A stretch of 64,000 nt of DNA from Beta vulgaris subsp. vulgaris. Taxonomy: Eukaryota > Streptophyta > Magnoliopsida > Caryophyllales > Amaranthaceae. The number at the start of each line of letters is the position of its first letter. Within the stretch, counting starts at the first letter, position 1. The notes beneath the pieces are model-generated. The model had not been told where the DNA came from and ran no database searches. It was given only the letters and a program-made list of their open reading frames with translations. The stretch is taken from positions 14,741,389 to 14,805,388 of the forward strand of contig NC_079206.1 of NCBI RefSeq assembly GCF_026745355.1. The letters are read 5' to 3'. This document shows positions 35,014-47,131 of this stretch, one piece after another. The translations under genes were made by a program, and so were the position numbers.

Positions 35014-36291
35014 ATGAAGAGAAAATCCGAAAACAAGAAGAACTCATCTGCAATGAGAAAAAAGTCTCAATGTAGGCGCAATATTTTTAAAGTTTACCTA
35101 TTGAGATAACAATTAATATTCTTGGATGTGTTGCTTCACAAGTACCATTCAGTTTGATGTGTTGCAAATTAAGGTATTTCTAAATAATAACATATTTTTT
35201 TAATGTGTTAGTTAATGTGAAAACGTACTTAATGGTTATCTATTGTTTTATCAGTTGTAAGATTCTGAATACACTATCAAAGGATGAACATGTGATGAAG
35301 AAAGTTTACGTTGAATTTTTAATTAATGGTGGAGAGTTGGTGAATAGTAATGCCAAGTTATTTTTCTCGAAATGCCTTGAAGTGAAAAATCCTGCTGCAC
35401 TGGTTCGTGTTGGATTAGTAAGTCACTTTATTGTATATATATCTTTATTTAGTTAATTTCATATTAATGTTACATTATGATATAACGTTTATAATATTAA
35501 TAGATAAAAGATCAATATTTAATTTCATATTAATAACATTGTTTGTTAAAAGTTTTTATTAATTATTTGGCGAATTAAAATTAAAAATAAATTAAATTTA
35601 AAAATCAAAACGTTTGTGGAACGTTTTTATCATTTTTGTTTACGAATTAAAATTAAAATAAATTAATTTTAAAAATCAATTCGTTTGTTAAAATTTTTTA
35701 TTATCTATTTTACGAATGACAATTAAAATAAATTACATATTTATTATCTATTCGTTTGTTAAAAGCATATAAACTGATGCACAATTTAAATAAAATTCGT
35801 TTGCTTATTAATTATATGTTTTAATATTGTTAAAATAAACTTTTTATTTCCTTTATGTTTTTATGCAGATCCAAATTTTTGAAGAAAAAGAATACGCCAC
35901 TGGATTTTGGACTTTGATCGAGGCCACCAAAGTTGGAGACACTATGGCATGTTACTTGCTAGGCCTAATTTGGCTATCATCAAATTACCCGAATTATATA
36001 AAGCTTGGTCATGATAAGCTAAAAAAAACACTTTCGAGACTAAATATGGCGAATATTATTGAATGTAGAGATATCTTAAAAAAAATGTTACGGACGATAA
36101 GGATTAGACACAACGAGAATTTTGCAAAGAACCACCATTTGTTTGTCAAAACAACAATAAGGATCATATGAAGGCAACATGTGGGTATACATGATTACTA
36201 TAATGTTGCTAATGCTTATAGTAGATTGAAGTGTTATGATTGCAAGTGTGATAGAGAAGTTAGATTTTTCTTCACTATCTTGAAGGGTTGA
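35014..36291 (+). pseudogene. At2g35280-like F-box gene, copy C1, frameshifted
   Basis: Same three-exon structure as C2: 35014-35173, 35255-35417 and 35869-36291. Exon 1 starts MKRKSENKKNSS but shifts frame before the F-box stretch LPIEITINILGCVASQ; exon 1 ends CCKLR. Exon 2 is intact (CKILNTLSKDEHVMKKVYV, ending ALVRVGL). Exon 3 opens IQIFEEKEYATGFWTLIEAT and keeps YLLGLIWLSS and IIECRDILKKML, then loses frame before the conserved end CYDCKCDREVRFFF. Family members are predicted SKP1-binding subunits of SCF ubiquitin ligases. At least two indels break this copy, unless they are assembly errors. Confidence 0.8.
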
Positions 36292-37042
36292 AAAACATTT
36301 ATTGCTTTATATAATTTTTATTAATCAATGTTGTCATTTTTAATAATTATGAATAAAATCTTATATCCAATACTGTCTACTTTTATATTATCTATATTTT
36401 TTTTGTCTGATTAATGTTATTAGTATTTTATTTTATATAATATTTTTTGATATAGTTGGAAGACACTCAATATTATTTTGAGTTATCAATATAATAAAAT
36501 AATTGGCTATGTGGTGATTTTAGAATTCTTAAATATTTTCGGTTTTTTGGCCGAAAATTATGGGTGATTGAGGTACTTAATGTTGATTTGCTTAAATTGT
36601 GGAATAAAAAAAGGCAAGTTTGGATTCTAAAATCTCCAATTATGATATTTATTGTCCGAAATTTTTTTTCGATTTTTTTTCTCTAATGCTAAAAATTCTA
36701 TAAGGGAAGGGGGATCAATGGTGTATTTTTAGAAATTTTTTCGAATTCTAAAATCTCCAACTATCTTGAAGTTCGAATTTTTTTTCTAATGCTTATAGTA
36801 GATTGAAGTGTCATGTACATACTTTTTTTCCTATATACTTTATATATGGTAATGAAATCAAATTATCAATCAAGGATGATTTATAGTTAATTGTCAATCA
36901 ACCTTAATTTCGGCCTATCAACTATTGAATTTTTTAAAAATGCCGAGATTAGTTACATTATACATAGCTCCCTTTAAGTATAAATAGGACCGAATTTTCA
37001 TTCATGAATACAATAATTTGTTGTGTTTCAACAATTAGTATC
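36292..37042 (+). promoter_or_regulatory. spacer and promoter of gene A2
   Basis: AT-rich. TTTTGGCCGAAAATTA (about 36545-36560) repeats a motif seen upstream of A1. TTCGGCCTATCA occurs at about 36909. The TATA box TATAAATAG is at 36979-36987. An ATG at 37004 is only 25 bases after the TATA start and is probably not used. Confidence 0.5.
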
Positions 37043-37498
37043 ATGCCAACTTCCTCCTCTGCCTCAAAACCAATACAATGTCCTCCACAAAATATTTTAA
37101 AATCTCATATTCGAAAGGAAAAATGGCCCACTAAAATTGACTATTCTAATTTTCTTGATGTGAAATCTATGGTTTTAACACTATTTCGTGGAGGGCGTTT
37201 ATATTTCCACGATGTGTCGAGTATGTTCACTTATCATATCAATAGAAGCAACGAAGTTTGGGCTTATGTTGAAGATGTCAATACAACAATAGATGGTTAT
37301 CGTCCATATTTTGATTTTTGGAATATGATGATTTATGATCTACAATGCCATCCTCCTAGGGCTTACAAAGTTGATGATGACTATTTTGAAGACATTGATT
37401 TAAACAGTACGGATTGTAGTCGTATCAGTAATAAAGTTTTACTCGATTATATTTGTAATGAAACGACTCATGTAGAGTTGAACAATAGTAATTTTTAG
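37043..37498 (+). CDS. family A protein, copy 2 (unknown function)
   Basis: 151 aa from ATG 37043 (MPTSSSASKPIQ), single exon. It is clearly paralogous to A1: WPTKIDYSNFLDVKSMVLTL, FRGGRLYFHDVSSMFTYH, NEVWAYVEDVNTT, GYRPYFDFWNMM and LQCHPPRAYKVDDDYFED. The C-terminal tail differs. TATAAATAG begins 64 bases upstream of the ATG, as in A1. No recognised domain. Confidence 0.72.
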   Translation: MPTSSSASKPIQCPPQNILKSHIRKEKWPTKIDYSNFLDVKSMVLTLFRGGRLYFHDVSSMFTYHINRSNEVWAYVEDVNTTIDGYRPYFDFWNMMIYDLQCHPPRAYKVDDDYFEDIDLNSTDCSRISNKVLLDYICNETTHVELNNSNF

Positions 37499-37856
37499 TG
37501 TTGTTTTATATTGTTTTGATTTTTATTATGTTTAATGTCTTAATTGTGTCGAATTATGAAATTATAATAAAGTAATGGTGTATTATTTAATACTTTTTCA
37601 CCTTTGACTATGTTATTTGTTGGTCTAAAGTCAATACCTATCAAGGTACCTATCATAGTTAATTGCATTGCCTTACTTGCAATAAATGAAACCTAGAAAA
37701 CCGGTTCTACTTGGCCTATATAAAGATCTATTTGGTATTTCTATGTTCATCCCATCACCTCCCAAAAAACGATTTCTTTCATTCTTCAAAAAACTCCTTA
37801 TTTCATTTTACATTTCATTAGTTATAAGTATAAGATATAGAAATTATCATCTTATA

Positions 37857-38114
37857 ATGGATCCAAAATGTCTCAAAGATGTGAAAGAAGTTACCAATGT
37901 TATGTTGGAATTCTTGGACCAGTGGTCCATGGTTGATGATAAACTAACTACATGTCTTCAAAATTTAAATAAAATTCAAGAAGAAGAAGAAGAATCAAGT
38001 GAGAATGCTATGGGTTATATTGCTATGATAATCGGATTTCGTAATGAGATTGAACTTGCTACCAAAGAAGCAAAATGCACCGTTGAGTATTTGGATTCTC
38101 TTATTAATAAGTGA
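37857..38114 (+). CDS. family B small protein, copy 1 (unknown function)
   Basis: 85 aa from ATG 37857 (MDPKCLKDVKEV), single exon; this Met aligns with MDPK in copies 2 and 3. The protein is mostly predicted helix, with an acidic linker (QEEEEESSE) and the family signature MGY..MI..FRN.IELA..EA, then EYLDSLINK. The promoter has TTGGCC directly before TATATAAA (37711-37724). No signal peptide, membrane segment or recognised domain. The helix-acidic loop-helix pattern could suit a small coiled-coil adaptor, which is only a guess. Confidence 0.68.
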   Translation: MDPKCLKDVKEVTNVMLEFLDQWSMVDDKLTTCLQNLNKIQEEEEESSENAMGYIAMIIGFRNEIELATKEAKCTVEYLDSLINK

Positions 38115-40206
38115 AAAATTAATGAAGAAGTATTTGGTAGGTAATACTAAATTATCTAGCAAATAATATTAACCTATGTTTGTATTATTCGTAGTTGTTT
38201 AGAATATTAGTTTCGTATTTTCAATGTCTAAGTTATTAAGTGCAATTAGTTTTTATGATATATTTTAGTTCGGTTATGTTAAAATGTTTTGTATTATTCG
38301 TAGTTGTTTAGAATGTATGTTTTTTATTTTCAATGTTCTAATCTATTTAGGTGCAATGAGTTTTATGATAATATATATATTAATTTATTATATATTATTT
38401 CGTGTATAATATGCATATCATAAATTGTTATAATATAAGTAGTTACTTACTAATCACTCTTTTTCATAAAAAATATATATATATATATATAGTTGTTTTC
38501 TTTTTGTTTTCGGATTTTCATTGATTATTAACTTATGGTGAAAACCATGAGATTATGTATTGAATAACATAGCTACTATCCTTTCTAATCTCATATTTTT
38601 ATTTGAAGTTACTAATTTTATTATTGTAGCACTTATGTATTATTTGTCATTTTCAACTTTGACTCCAATTGGTCAATGATAATAAATGACATACCAACTT
38701 ATATCAAACATTTATTATATGTTCCTCAATATTTCGTTTTTATAATTACAAATGAGGTTTATTTTTTAAAGAATATATATATTTTTATATATATGAAGAT
38801 CCGAAAATAATTGAGAGACATAACATATTTCCTTAATAAATAATGTTGCTTCCAACATATTCAATGCAAAAAAAAAAAAAAGTTGTAGTCAAATCTAGCT
38901 AATGTGTACTTCATGCAACAATATCATTTTCAATTTTGACCACACTTTGTCAATCCTTATCAATTCATATCTACTTCCACCAATATGTAATAAATTGCCT
39001 TAATCATAATAATTCGGCCAACCTATTATAAATAAGGTAAATTTGCTAATTTTGTTAGCTAAACATCTCCTAAAAATTACCACTTAACCTTTTCGTTTAA
39101 TATGTAAAATATCATTCTATATTATTTAAATTTTGAATTAATTAAATTATATAATCATGTTCAATTTCATAACATCTATGAAACTTATTCCTAATATGAA
39201 TAAACGAATATTTTTTGGATTGACTAAATCATACTTGATTTCAATGGAAAAAATCAATTATTCTAATTCAAACTTTAATTAATTTAAGTATTTAATCATG
39301 TTCAATTTCTAACATATATAAAATCATTCCTAAATAGATAACGTGATTTTGGGGATTGACTAATTTAAATTTAATATGGAAAGTATTTTGAAGTATAATG
39401 TTTGTTTACGGAAAATATCAATTAATATTCTTTAAACTTTGAATTACTTAAATTATATAATCAAGTTCAATTTCATAACATATATCAAAATCATTCCTAA
39501 TTAGATAACGTGATTTTGGGGATTGACTCCATTTATGTTATGAACGAAATTATTGTGTATTCTCATATAGATTCGGTTATGTTAGAATGTTTTGTATTAT
39601 TCGTAGTTATTTATAATGTTTGTTTTTTTTTATTTATGTTTAATCTATTTAGGTGCAATGAGTATTTATGATAATATATATATTATTCGATTATAATTAT
39701 TTCGTGTATAATATGCATATTATAAATTGTTATAATATAAGTAGTTACTTACTAATCACGTTTTTTCATAAAAATATATATATATATATAGTTGCTTTCT
39801 TTTTTTTTCGGATTTTGGATTGATTATTAAATTATGGTGAAAATCATAAAATTCGTTTAATATTAAAAATATAAATTAATGTTAATTGATATAAGATTTA
39901 TTAATTAATCGAGTTCAATCTCACAACATATAAAAAAACGTTTTTTAGGATATTTCTCATGGTTGGATTATATTATTAGTCCATGCAATACATTAAATTA
40001 TGAATTACCAACCAATGCATGCAAAACATTAAATATGAACTACCACCTAATGCATGCAATTCATTAAATGATGTTTTCATGCCTATAAAATGCATAATAC
40101 TAAACCGGTTTTTTGCACAACCACACTAAACAAAAACAACAAGTTCAAAAAATTGTCTAATATTGGTAGCCATCTACTTTTTGAAAAAACGGAATTACTC
40201 TATTAG
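38115..40206 (+). repeat. duplicated non-coding block with an orphan family B promoter
   Basis: Part of a tandem duplication. 38269-38490 recurs at 39573-39795, and 38551 to about 39567 recurs at 40484 to about 41507. The second block contains a complete promoter module, TTCGGCCAACC (39013-39023) and TATAAATAA (39027-39035), like that of B3, but no family B frame follows. Other content is AT-rich. B2's own TATA (TATAAAA) is at 40084-40090. Confidence 0.65.
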
Positions 40207-40452
40207 ATGGATCCTAAAATTGCTGAACATGTCAATGATATTAATGATGCTATGATGGAATTATTTGAAGCATGGTCTGCCATTGATGAGCAGATTGCAA
40301 ATTCTCTAAAAGCACTAGAGAAATTAGAAGAAGAAGATCTGGAAACCATGGGTTATGTTGGTATGATTATCTCCTTTCGTAATAAGATTGAACTTGCAAC
40401 AACAGAAGCAAGGAGAACAGTTCAGTATTTGGATGATCTAATAAATCAGTAA
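40207..40452 (+). CDS. family B small protein, copy 2 (unknown function)
   Basis: 81 aa, single exon: MDPKIAEHVNDINDAMMEL, FEAWSAIDEQIANSLKALEK, LEEEDLETMGYVGMIISFRN, KIELATTEARRTVQYLDDL. It has the full family signature ETMGY..MI.SFRN.IELA..EA. Its promoter lacks the TTGGCC module seen before B1, B3 and B4. Function unknown. Confidence 0.68.
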   Translation: MDPKIAEHVNDINDAMMELFEAWSAIDEQIANSLKALEKLEEEDLETMGYVGMIISFRNKIELATTEARRTVQYLDDLINQ

Positions 40453-41643
40453 TGTAATCAAAGGTGTTGGGATAAAAAAATTAGATTATGTATTGAATAA
40501 CATAGCTACTATCCTTTCTAATCTCATATTTTTATTTGAAGTTACTAATTTTATTATTCTAGCACTGATGTATTAGTTGTCATTTTCAACTTTGACTCCA
40601 ATTGGTCAATGATTATAAATGTCATACCAACTTATATCAAACATTCATTATATGTTCCTCAATATTTCGTTTTTTAGAATTACTAATGAGGTTTTTTTAA
40701 AGAATATATATAAGTATATATATATATGAAGATCCGAAAATTATTGAGGGACATAACATATTTCCTTAATAACTAATGTTGCTTCCAACATATTCAATTA
40801 AAAAAAAAAAAGGTTTTAGTCAAATCTAACTAATGTGTACTTCATGCAACAATGTCATTTTCAATTTTGACCACACTTTGTCAATCCTTATCAATTCATA
40901 TCTACTTCCACCAATATGTAATAAATTGCCTTAATCATAATAATTCGGCCAACCTATTATAAATAAGGTAAATTTGCTAATTTTTTACCTAAACATCTCC
41001 TAAAAATTACCACTTAACCTATTCGTTTAATATGGAAAATATCATTCTATATTATTTAAATTTTGAATTACTTAAATTATATAATCATGTTCAATTTCAT
41101 AACATCTATCAAATCATTCCTAATATGAATAAACGAATATTTTTTAGATTGACTAAATCATACTTTCGTTTTCAATGGAAAAAATCAATTATTCTAATTC
41201 AAACTTTAATTAATTTAAGTATTTAATCATGTTCAATTTCATAACATATATAAAAATCATTCCTAAATAGATAGCGTGATTTTGGGGATTGACTAACTTT
41301 AAATTTAATATGGAAAGTATTTTGAAGTATAATCTTTGTTTCATACGAAAAATATCAATTAATATTATTTAAACTTTGAATTACTTAAATTATATAATCA
41401 AGTTCAATTTCATAACATATATCAAAATCATTCCTAATTAGATAACGTAATTTTGGGGATTTACTCCATTTATGTTATGAACGAAATTATTTTGTACTCT
41501 CATATACGTTTAATATGGAAAACATTAATTAATCGTATTAATTATGTAAGGTTTTCTATAACTAAGCTTATTATTTTTATTCCACCTTACACACTATAAA
41601 AATTATATTATTTTAAAAACGTGTACATTCATTTTGTAATAGT
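40453..41643 (+). repeat. second copy of the duplicated block, with orphan promoter
   Basis: 40484 to about 41507 repeats 38551 to about 39567 with few differences. It includes TTCGGCCAACC at 40944-40954 and TATAAATAA at 40958-40966, again without a family B gene after it. 41508-41643 is the A3 promoter, with CTATAAAAATT near 41595. Confidence 0.65.
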
Positions 41644-42036
41644 ATGATGAATGACTATTTTTCTTTAGACTCACCTTTTTCACCAAAAGTTAAGACTTGG
41701 CATCCAAAAGTTGAACATTCTAATTTTTTTGATCATCAAGGTATGTTACTAACAATGTTTCGTTCCGGTGATATTAAATCTTATAAAGTTGGCAAGAATG
41801 TTACGAATCCTGAAGGGTTGTATTCAGATGATTGGAATATGACGGAGTATGTGTTCTCTACAATCAGAGATTCTAGGATTTATATTGATCTAGAATATAT
41901 GATACTACATTTCCTTCATTGCAATCCTCCACGAGCTCATTACGTATGTCGATATCCAATTGAAGAAATCAACATGAACGATGGTGGTGTAATACCAACT
42001 TCAAGAAGCATATTGTTGGATTATTTATCAAATTAA
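41644..42036 (+). CDS. family A protein, copy 3 (divergent)
   Basis: 130 aa, single exon, starting MMNDYFSLDSPFSPK. It aligns with A1 and A2 through WHPKVEHSNFFDHQGMLLTM, FRSGD, then a divergent middle, IYIDLEYMILHFLHCNPPRA and a final SILLDYLSN. The shared features are W.PK.E.SNF.D...ML.FR.G and C.PPRA. Function unknown. Confidence 0.68.
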   Translation: MMNDYFSLDSPFSPKVKTWHPKVEHSNFFDHQGMLLTMFRSGDIKSYKVGKNVTNPEGLYSDDWNMTEYVFSTIRDSRIYIDLEYMILHFLHCNPPRAHYVCRYPIEEINMNDGGVIPTSRSILLDYLSN

Positions 42037-42497
42037 AGTGTAGTTGAATTTTGTTTTTTACGTTGTATTATCTTTAATTACGTAATATTTTTCATCTAAA
42101 TTTCAATGGAATAAGAAGTTAGGTTTATGTTTCTATTTATGTTTTACTACATTTATATTAGTTGTCATTATAAAATTTGACTCCAATTGGTCAATGCTTA
42201 TACATGTCATACCAACTTATAACAAACATTTATTATATGTCACTCAACAAATTCGTTTTTTATGAGGCTTTTTTTTTAAAAAAAATATATAATTATATAT
42301 ATATATATGAATATCCGAAAAAAATTATGTAATTGTTCCTTAGTAATAACTTTTCCTTCCAACTTATTCAATGCAAATATACATAATGTGTAGTTCATGC
42401 AATAATGTCATTTTCAATTTTGACCACACTTGGTCAATCCTTATCAATTCATATCTACTTCCACCAACATGTATTAAATTGCCATAAGCCATGAATT
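42037..42497 (+). other. spacer, third partial copy of the duplicated block
   Basis: CTCCAATTGGTCAATGCTTA and CATACCAACTTATAACAAAC match the blocks at about 38660 and 40590 in diverged form. A small TA run lies near 42290. No gene. Confidence 0.5.
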
Positions 42498-42520
42498 TCG
42501 GCCAACCCCACTATAAATAA
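42498..42520 (+). promoter_or_regulatory. B3 promoter module: TTCGGCCAACC plus TATA box
   Basis: TTCGGCCAACC (42498-42508) is three bases before TATAAATAA (42512-42520), 102 bases before the B3 ATG. The same pair occurs at 39013, 40944 and, with the motif reversed as GTTGGCCGAA, at 47001. Confidence 0.55.
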
Positions 42521-42613
42521 GGTAAGTTTGAAATTTTGTTACTTATACATTTCCTAAAAATTACCATTTCACCTATTATTATCAAACTTTTCCAATTTAA
42601 CCACATCATACTA

Positions 42614-42871
42614 ATGGATCCTAAAATAGCTAAGCATATAGTAGAAGTTATGGAGGCTACTTTCCAATTCTTAGAGTATTGGTCGACAATTGATCAAAAA
42701 CTTTCTAATGCAGTTTATAAATTACGTAAATTAGAAGAGTATGAAGGGATGGAAACAATGAGTTATATGAGGCAAATTACATATTTTCGCAACCAAATTG
42801 AACTTGCTTCTCAAGAAGCAAGGAGTATTGTTGAATATTATCGTGATGAATTGGAGAGAGGTGATGATTGA
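42614..42871 (+). CDS. family B small protein, copy 3 (unknown function)
   Basis: 85 aa from ATG 42614 (MDPKIAKHIVEVMEATFQF), single exon. It keeps LEYWSTIDQKLSNAV, an acidic link and the signature ETMSYMRQITYFRNQIELAS followed by QEARSIVEYY. Three frame-conserved copies plus a fourth broken one support coding. Function unknown. Confidence 0.68.
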   Translation: MDPKIAKHIVEVMEATFQFLEYWSTIDQKLSNAVYKLRKLEEYEGMETMSYMRQITYFRNQIELASQEARSIVEYYRDELERGDD

Positions 42872-43460
42872 AGTTGGTGTTTTACAATCTATGATTAATT
42901 AAGAGTTTGATATCTCTAATGTAGTCATTTTCATCATTTGTAGTTGGTTTTTATGTTAGTTGTGTGTTATGTTTTATTTGATTATGTATTTTGTTATGAG
43001 TTAAAGGATGCACTAGATTTGTTCTTAGACTACCTTATTGTATCTTTCTTACCATCAATGTAAAATATGTTTCCAAGTTTAAATTTATTGTTCTTATACT
43101 ACTTGACAATTACGAATTTTTACTATATATGATTAAATATTTATTAACAAATATTGTTATTTATTTAATGACAATTTAAGTCATTTATGATATGAAAATA
43201 TAAATTTTTACACATTAAACGGATTTATTTATGAAATATGTATATCACGATTTTATGAATAATTAAATAAACACTTCATATTATAAGTTTGTTCGTTTAT
43301 TATTTGTTGTTTGATTTATCCATGAAAAAATTGCACTATTTTGTATGACAATTTGTTATTATCAATCTAAACACTTCATATACGATTTGATTGTCGTTAT
43401 CCTAATATATCAATCAAATAAGATTGGTTTTAGAGATTCATTCCACGAAATACTTCATTG

Positions 43461-43533
<73 letters not shown>

Positions 43534-43645
43534 ATATTATATATAAATAATATATATAATACAATATAAACAAACATCAATCATTAATCTTTATACTTTG
43601 TTCAACTTTAATAATACGTTTTGTTCGAACCTCATATAAACAATT
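42872..43645. other. spacer with TA microsatellite upstream of D1
   Basis: AT-rich, no gene. A TA microsatellite with short ATA interruptions covers about 43461-43565, some 80 bases before the D1 start codon. Confidence 0.55.
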
Positions 43646-45139
43646 ATGAGTCTTTTCATTACAAGTAAGAATGATTATTCTTCAAAGATCAATATATTAC
43701 GCTTGGATACAATATACGATAACACAGTCGAAAAGGTTAATCATATAGTAGGTAATATATAAACTTTTTTATTCTTTTTATAAAGTATTATAAAATTTTT
43801 GTTATTAAATTGTCTTTTCATTTCGTTTTAGATATATTTGGAATTATCGTTTCATTTCGCGTACGAGAGTTAATAGTTATGGATGAAAGGTATTGTATTT
43901 ATATTTGCATTAAGTCTTATATATGTTATATATTAGTTTGAAATGTATTCTATATAATTCCTCTTTGTACATATTGTTCAGTTATATAGCTATGAAGATC
44001 AAACTTACTACTCAATTAATTGAAGAACATGAAAGTATAGATGAACCTATTTGTATTATAGGATGTGCCTTAGCCGTACGAAATGATGGAGGTATTATAT
44101 TTATATTAATTTTTTATTATTTATCATGTAGATCCTAATGTTGCTCTTCTGTTGTTAAGGTGTTTACTTGCACAGTACAGATATTTCGAATATTTATGTT
44201 CGACCCCGTACAAAAAAAGCATCTAAGTTGATAAAATGGTAACATCTTACTTATTAATTCATAATAATTGCAAAAAACGTATTTCAAATAAAGCTAATTG
44301 TGTTTCGGAAATTTGAAATTTAATTAATTCCAACGTACAGGTTTAAAAACAACCGTTATGCGCAAGAAAAATATAAGTTCATACGTCATTGCCCTTTACC
44401 TATTACACGTACTCTACTTATAGCAAATGCAACCCGTTCATCGATATTTAATTTCATGAATATTATCCATGTAAGTTTTTCCTTTAGTGCTTACTTATTT
44501 ATTTCTATCATTTTATAGTTTATTATGTCTCTTAATTGTATTTTAATGTAATATGTAGGACAAACCAATTAGGGTTATTGGGAATATAGTTGATATCAAT
44601 ATGGGAAGTTTCAAGTTGTTGAATAAATGTAACTTATCATTTATCGTCACAATTTATGATGCAACTGGAACTATGTGCATTGAACTAAGTGATAATCAAA
44701 TCGAGTTCGTATTTAAGACAAGTTTATCTATCATAATCCGGTATTTAATAGAGGTATGTCTACCTTTATTGGTTAATTGTTCATTTTACATGTTCGTTTT
44801 ATTTTAATTATGTAATTAACGTAATCTATATTATATACAGGGTTATGATATGATATTACTTCGTTCAAATTTACTATCCCGTATAACAATGAAGTACGTA
44901 TTTATTATTCAATCAAATATTGCTTACATGAACATGGGGTTGAAGGTGCATGTTGTTAGAGATATTACCTACGTGCGATGGTCAGAGGAATGTGCTTATT
45001 TGTTCAAGTAAAATTTTTACTTATGTTATAATTATATATTCTTTTTAATTATAATAATAATTATTATTATTAAATTTATTGACTATTATTATTGACTACA
45101 TTTATATTTCTTTTTTGTAGGTCTCTATACAAATATTAA
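43646..45139 (+). CDS. RPA70-like OB-fold protein, copy D1 (287 aa)
   Basis: Eight exons join in frame with GT-AG borders: 43646-43751, 43832-43889, 43982-44091, 44160-44238, 44341-44470, 44559-44753, 44841-45007 and 45121-45139. The run VDIFGIIVSFRVRELIV to LHSTDISNIYVRPRTKKASK and LIKWF follows the layout of RPA70 DNA-binding domain B (D(V)IGIVVSV ... ST.L.INP...A..L..WF). A second OB-like stretch is PIRVIGNIVDINMGSF to LSFIVTIYDATGTMCIEL. RPA70 proteins bind single-stranded DNA; plant Helitrons often carry RPA-like genes. Eight exons with matching phases argue strongly for a real gene. The family call rests on pattern rather than on key residues. Confidence 0.68.
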
Positions 45140-45447
45140 TTGTCAGAGCACTACTATTCAAATAGTCATAATTTATGTGGTTCGAAAAATAAAAGTCGAA
45201 ATAGATGTATTATGAATATTTGAAATTTTATTATTTCCAATATAAATTGTAATAATATTTTAATAAATATAGAGCATTTGGAAACGTTTCCTTCAAATTG
45301 TTTGATATAGTATTGATCGAGATTCTTTAACTATATTGACATGTATATGCTTACCTTAATATATAATCCGTATCTCTTTATATATGGAAGTTTTTTTGAA
45401 TTTTATTGTATTCATGACAATGGAAAGTTGTTTGAATTAAGTATTAA

Positions 45448-45535
<88 letters not shown>

Positions 45536-45578
45536 GATAAAATCCTCTGTTAAAGGATCCAATTCGTTCAAAAGAAAA
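45140..45578. repeat. spacer with TA microsatellite upstream of C2
   Basis: A nearly perfect TA microsatellite spans about 45448-45532 and ends 46 bases before the C2 start codon. The rest is AT-rich without a gene. Confidence 0.65.
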
Positions 45579-46645
45579 ATGTCGAGTTTAAAACTTAATT
45601 TTTTCAACCGTTTGCCTAATGAAATAACAATCAACATTCTTGGACGCGTTGCTTCTCAACAGCCATTTGATTTGTTCTGTTGCAAATTAAGGTATTGTAA
45701 ATTTGATTGTTTATAAACTATATTATTAATTATATATTCTAATTATATTTTTTGTTTTACCTTTTCAATAGTTGCAAGATTCTAAAGACCCTTTCAGATG
45801 ATGACTCTGTCATGAAAAAGGTTGCTATTGAAACAATAATTGATCGTATTTGGATGGTTAATAGTAATGCTAAGATTTTCTTTGGAAGATGCCTAGAGTG
45901 CAAAAATCCTGATGCCCTAACTCGATATGGCTTGGTAAGTTAATTTATATTAAAGTTATGGATTATAAATAGAAAATAATATATGAAATCTAAAAATATT
46001 AATTTAATACATATTATAAAATGTTTCAATTTGTTTTTTTTAGGCGATAAAATGTTTATATTAATTATGTTGAATGAGTGTGCACAAATTTAACACCATG
46101 TAAATATTCATATTAAAACCATATAATGTTTCACGTGTGTTTATTGCTATTTATTAAATTAAAACGTATATATTAAATTAAAACTTAATGTTGTTTATAT
46201 GTTCCTTATATTTATTTTGCAGGTACAAATTTATACCCATAATAATTACAATAATGGATTGTGTAGTTTGATTGAAGCTACAAAAGTTGGACATGCTATG
46301 TCATCATATTTGCTCGGATTAATTTGGCTATCTTCTAAATCCGGAGATGATATAGAGAATGGCCACTATATTTTGACAACACTACTTAAACAACTAACGA
46401 TGGAGTCAATTATAAAGTGTAGAGAGATATTTAAGAGAATGTTAAAGACTATTTGGATAAGAAATAGATCGAATATGTCAGACAAGCCACCCTTGGTTTG
46501 TAAGACCAATGAAAATCAGCATATGAGAGGCAAGATGTGGGATATAGAAGATGTCTATTATGTTCCTAATGGTTATGATACATTGGACTGTTATAATTGT
46601 AAGTGTGATCGAGAAGTTCGATTTTTCTACAGTGTTATGAAATAG
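45579..46645 (+). CDS. At2g35280-like F-box protein, copy C2 (intact, 232 aa)
   Basis: Exons 45579-45691, 45772-45934 and 46223-46645 join in frame. The F-box is N-terminal (NRLPNEITINILGRVASQ, CCKLSCKILKTLS). The middle (SNAKIFFGRCLECKNPDALT) and the Sel1-like helical part (LIEATKVGHAMSSYLLGLIW) are typical of At2g35280-like proteins. A Cys-rich end reads DCYNCKCDREVRFF; the CxxCxCxRE pattern is kept in all four copies here. The expected role is substrate receptor in an SCF ubiquitin ligase via SKP1. The exon 2 length (163 bases) is identical in C1, C2 and C3. No defects seen. Confidence 0.88.
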
Positions 46646-47000
46646 AATATCGTAATTTATGGATTATTCTTATGTATTATCAGTGACTACTTTTCGATGG
46701 AATAAATTATATGAATAATACTACTTTTGTAGCTATTAATTTATTGTTACATTTTCTACATTATTTCGAGTTATTTTATTAATATTAATGTTCATACGTT
46801 ATTATTTAAGCAATTGGATGTTGGGTGAAAAAACAATAAACTTTTTATTTGCATTGTTATTATTATGTTCAACCACCAATACTTACATAAAATAAATGTA
46901 TAAAATAAAACAATAAATTGTGTCATTTTCTCTCAACCATATACTTTATGATGCAACAATGTATTCAATGTGAACAACTAACATATTAGTGTTTGAATGA

Positions 47001-47028
47001 GTTGGCCGAAATTTTTGTCTATAAATAA
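47001..47028 (+). promoter_or_regulatory. B4 promoter module: GTTGGCCGAA plus TATA box
   Basis: GTTGGCCGAA (47001-47010) precedes TATAAATAA (47020-47028), 112 bases before the B4 ATG. It is the reverse complement of the TTCGGCCAAC motif in front of B3. Confidence 0.55.
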
Positions 47029-47131
47029 CCCCATTAACATATTTCTTTTACTTACCTTCAATACTTTGTTTTAATATCTTATTATAATATCTATCTTATG
47101 TTATTGTTTTCTTCTTTTTTTTTTATTCTCT

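Noticed and set aside
37004..37042. Upstream ATG of A2
   Set aside because: Only 25 bases after the start of the TATA box, so probably not in the transcript; ATG 37043 matches the A1 spacing.
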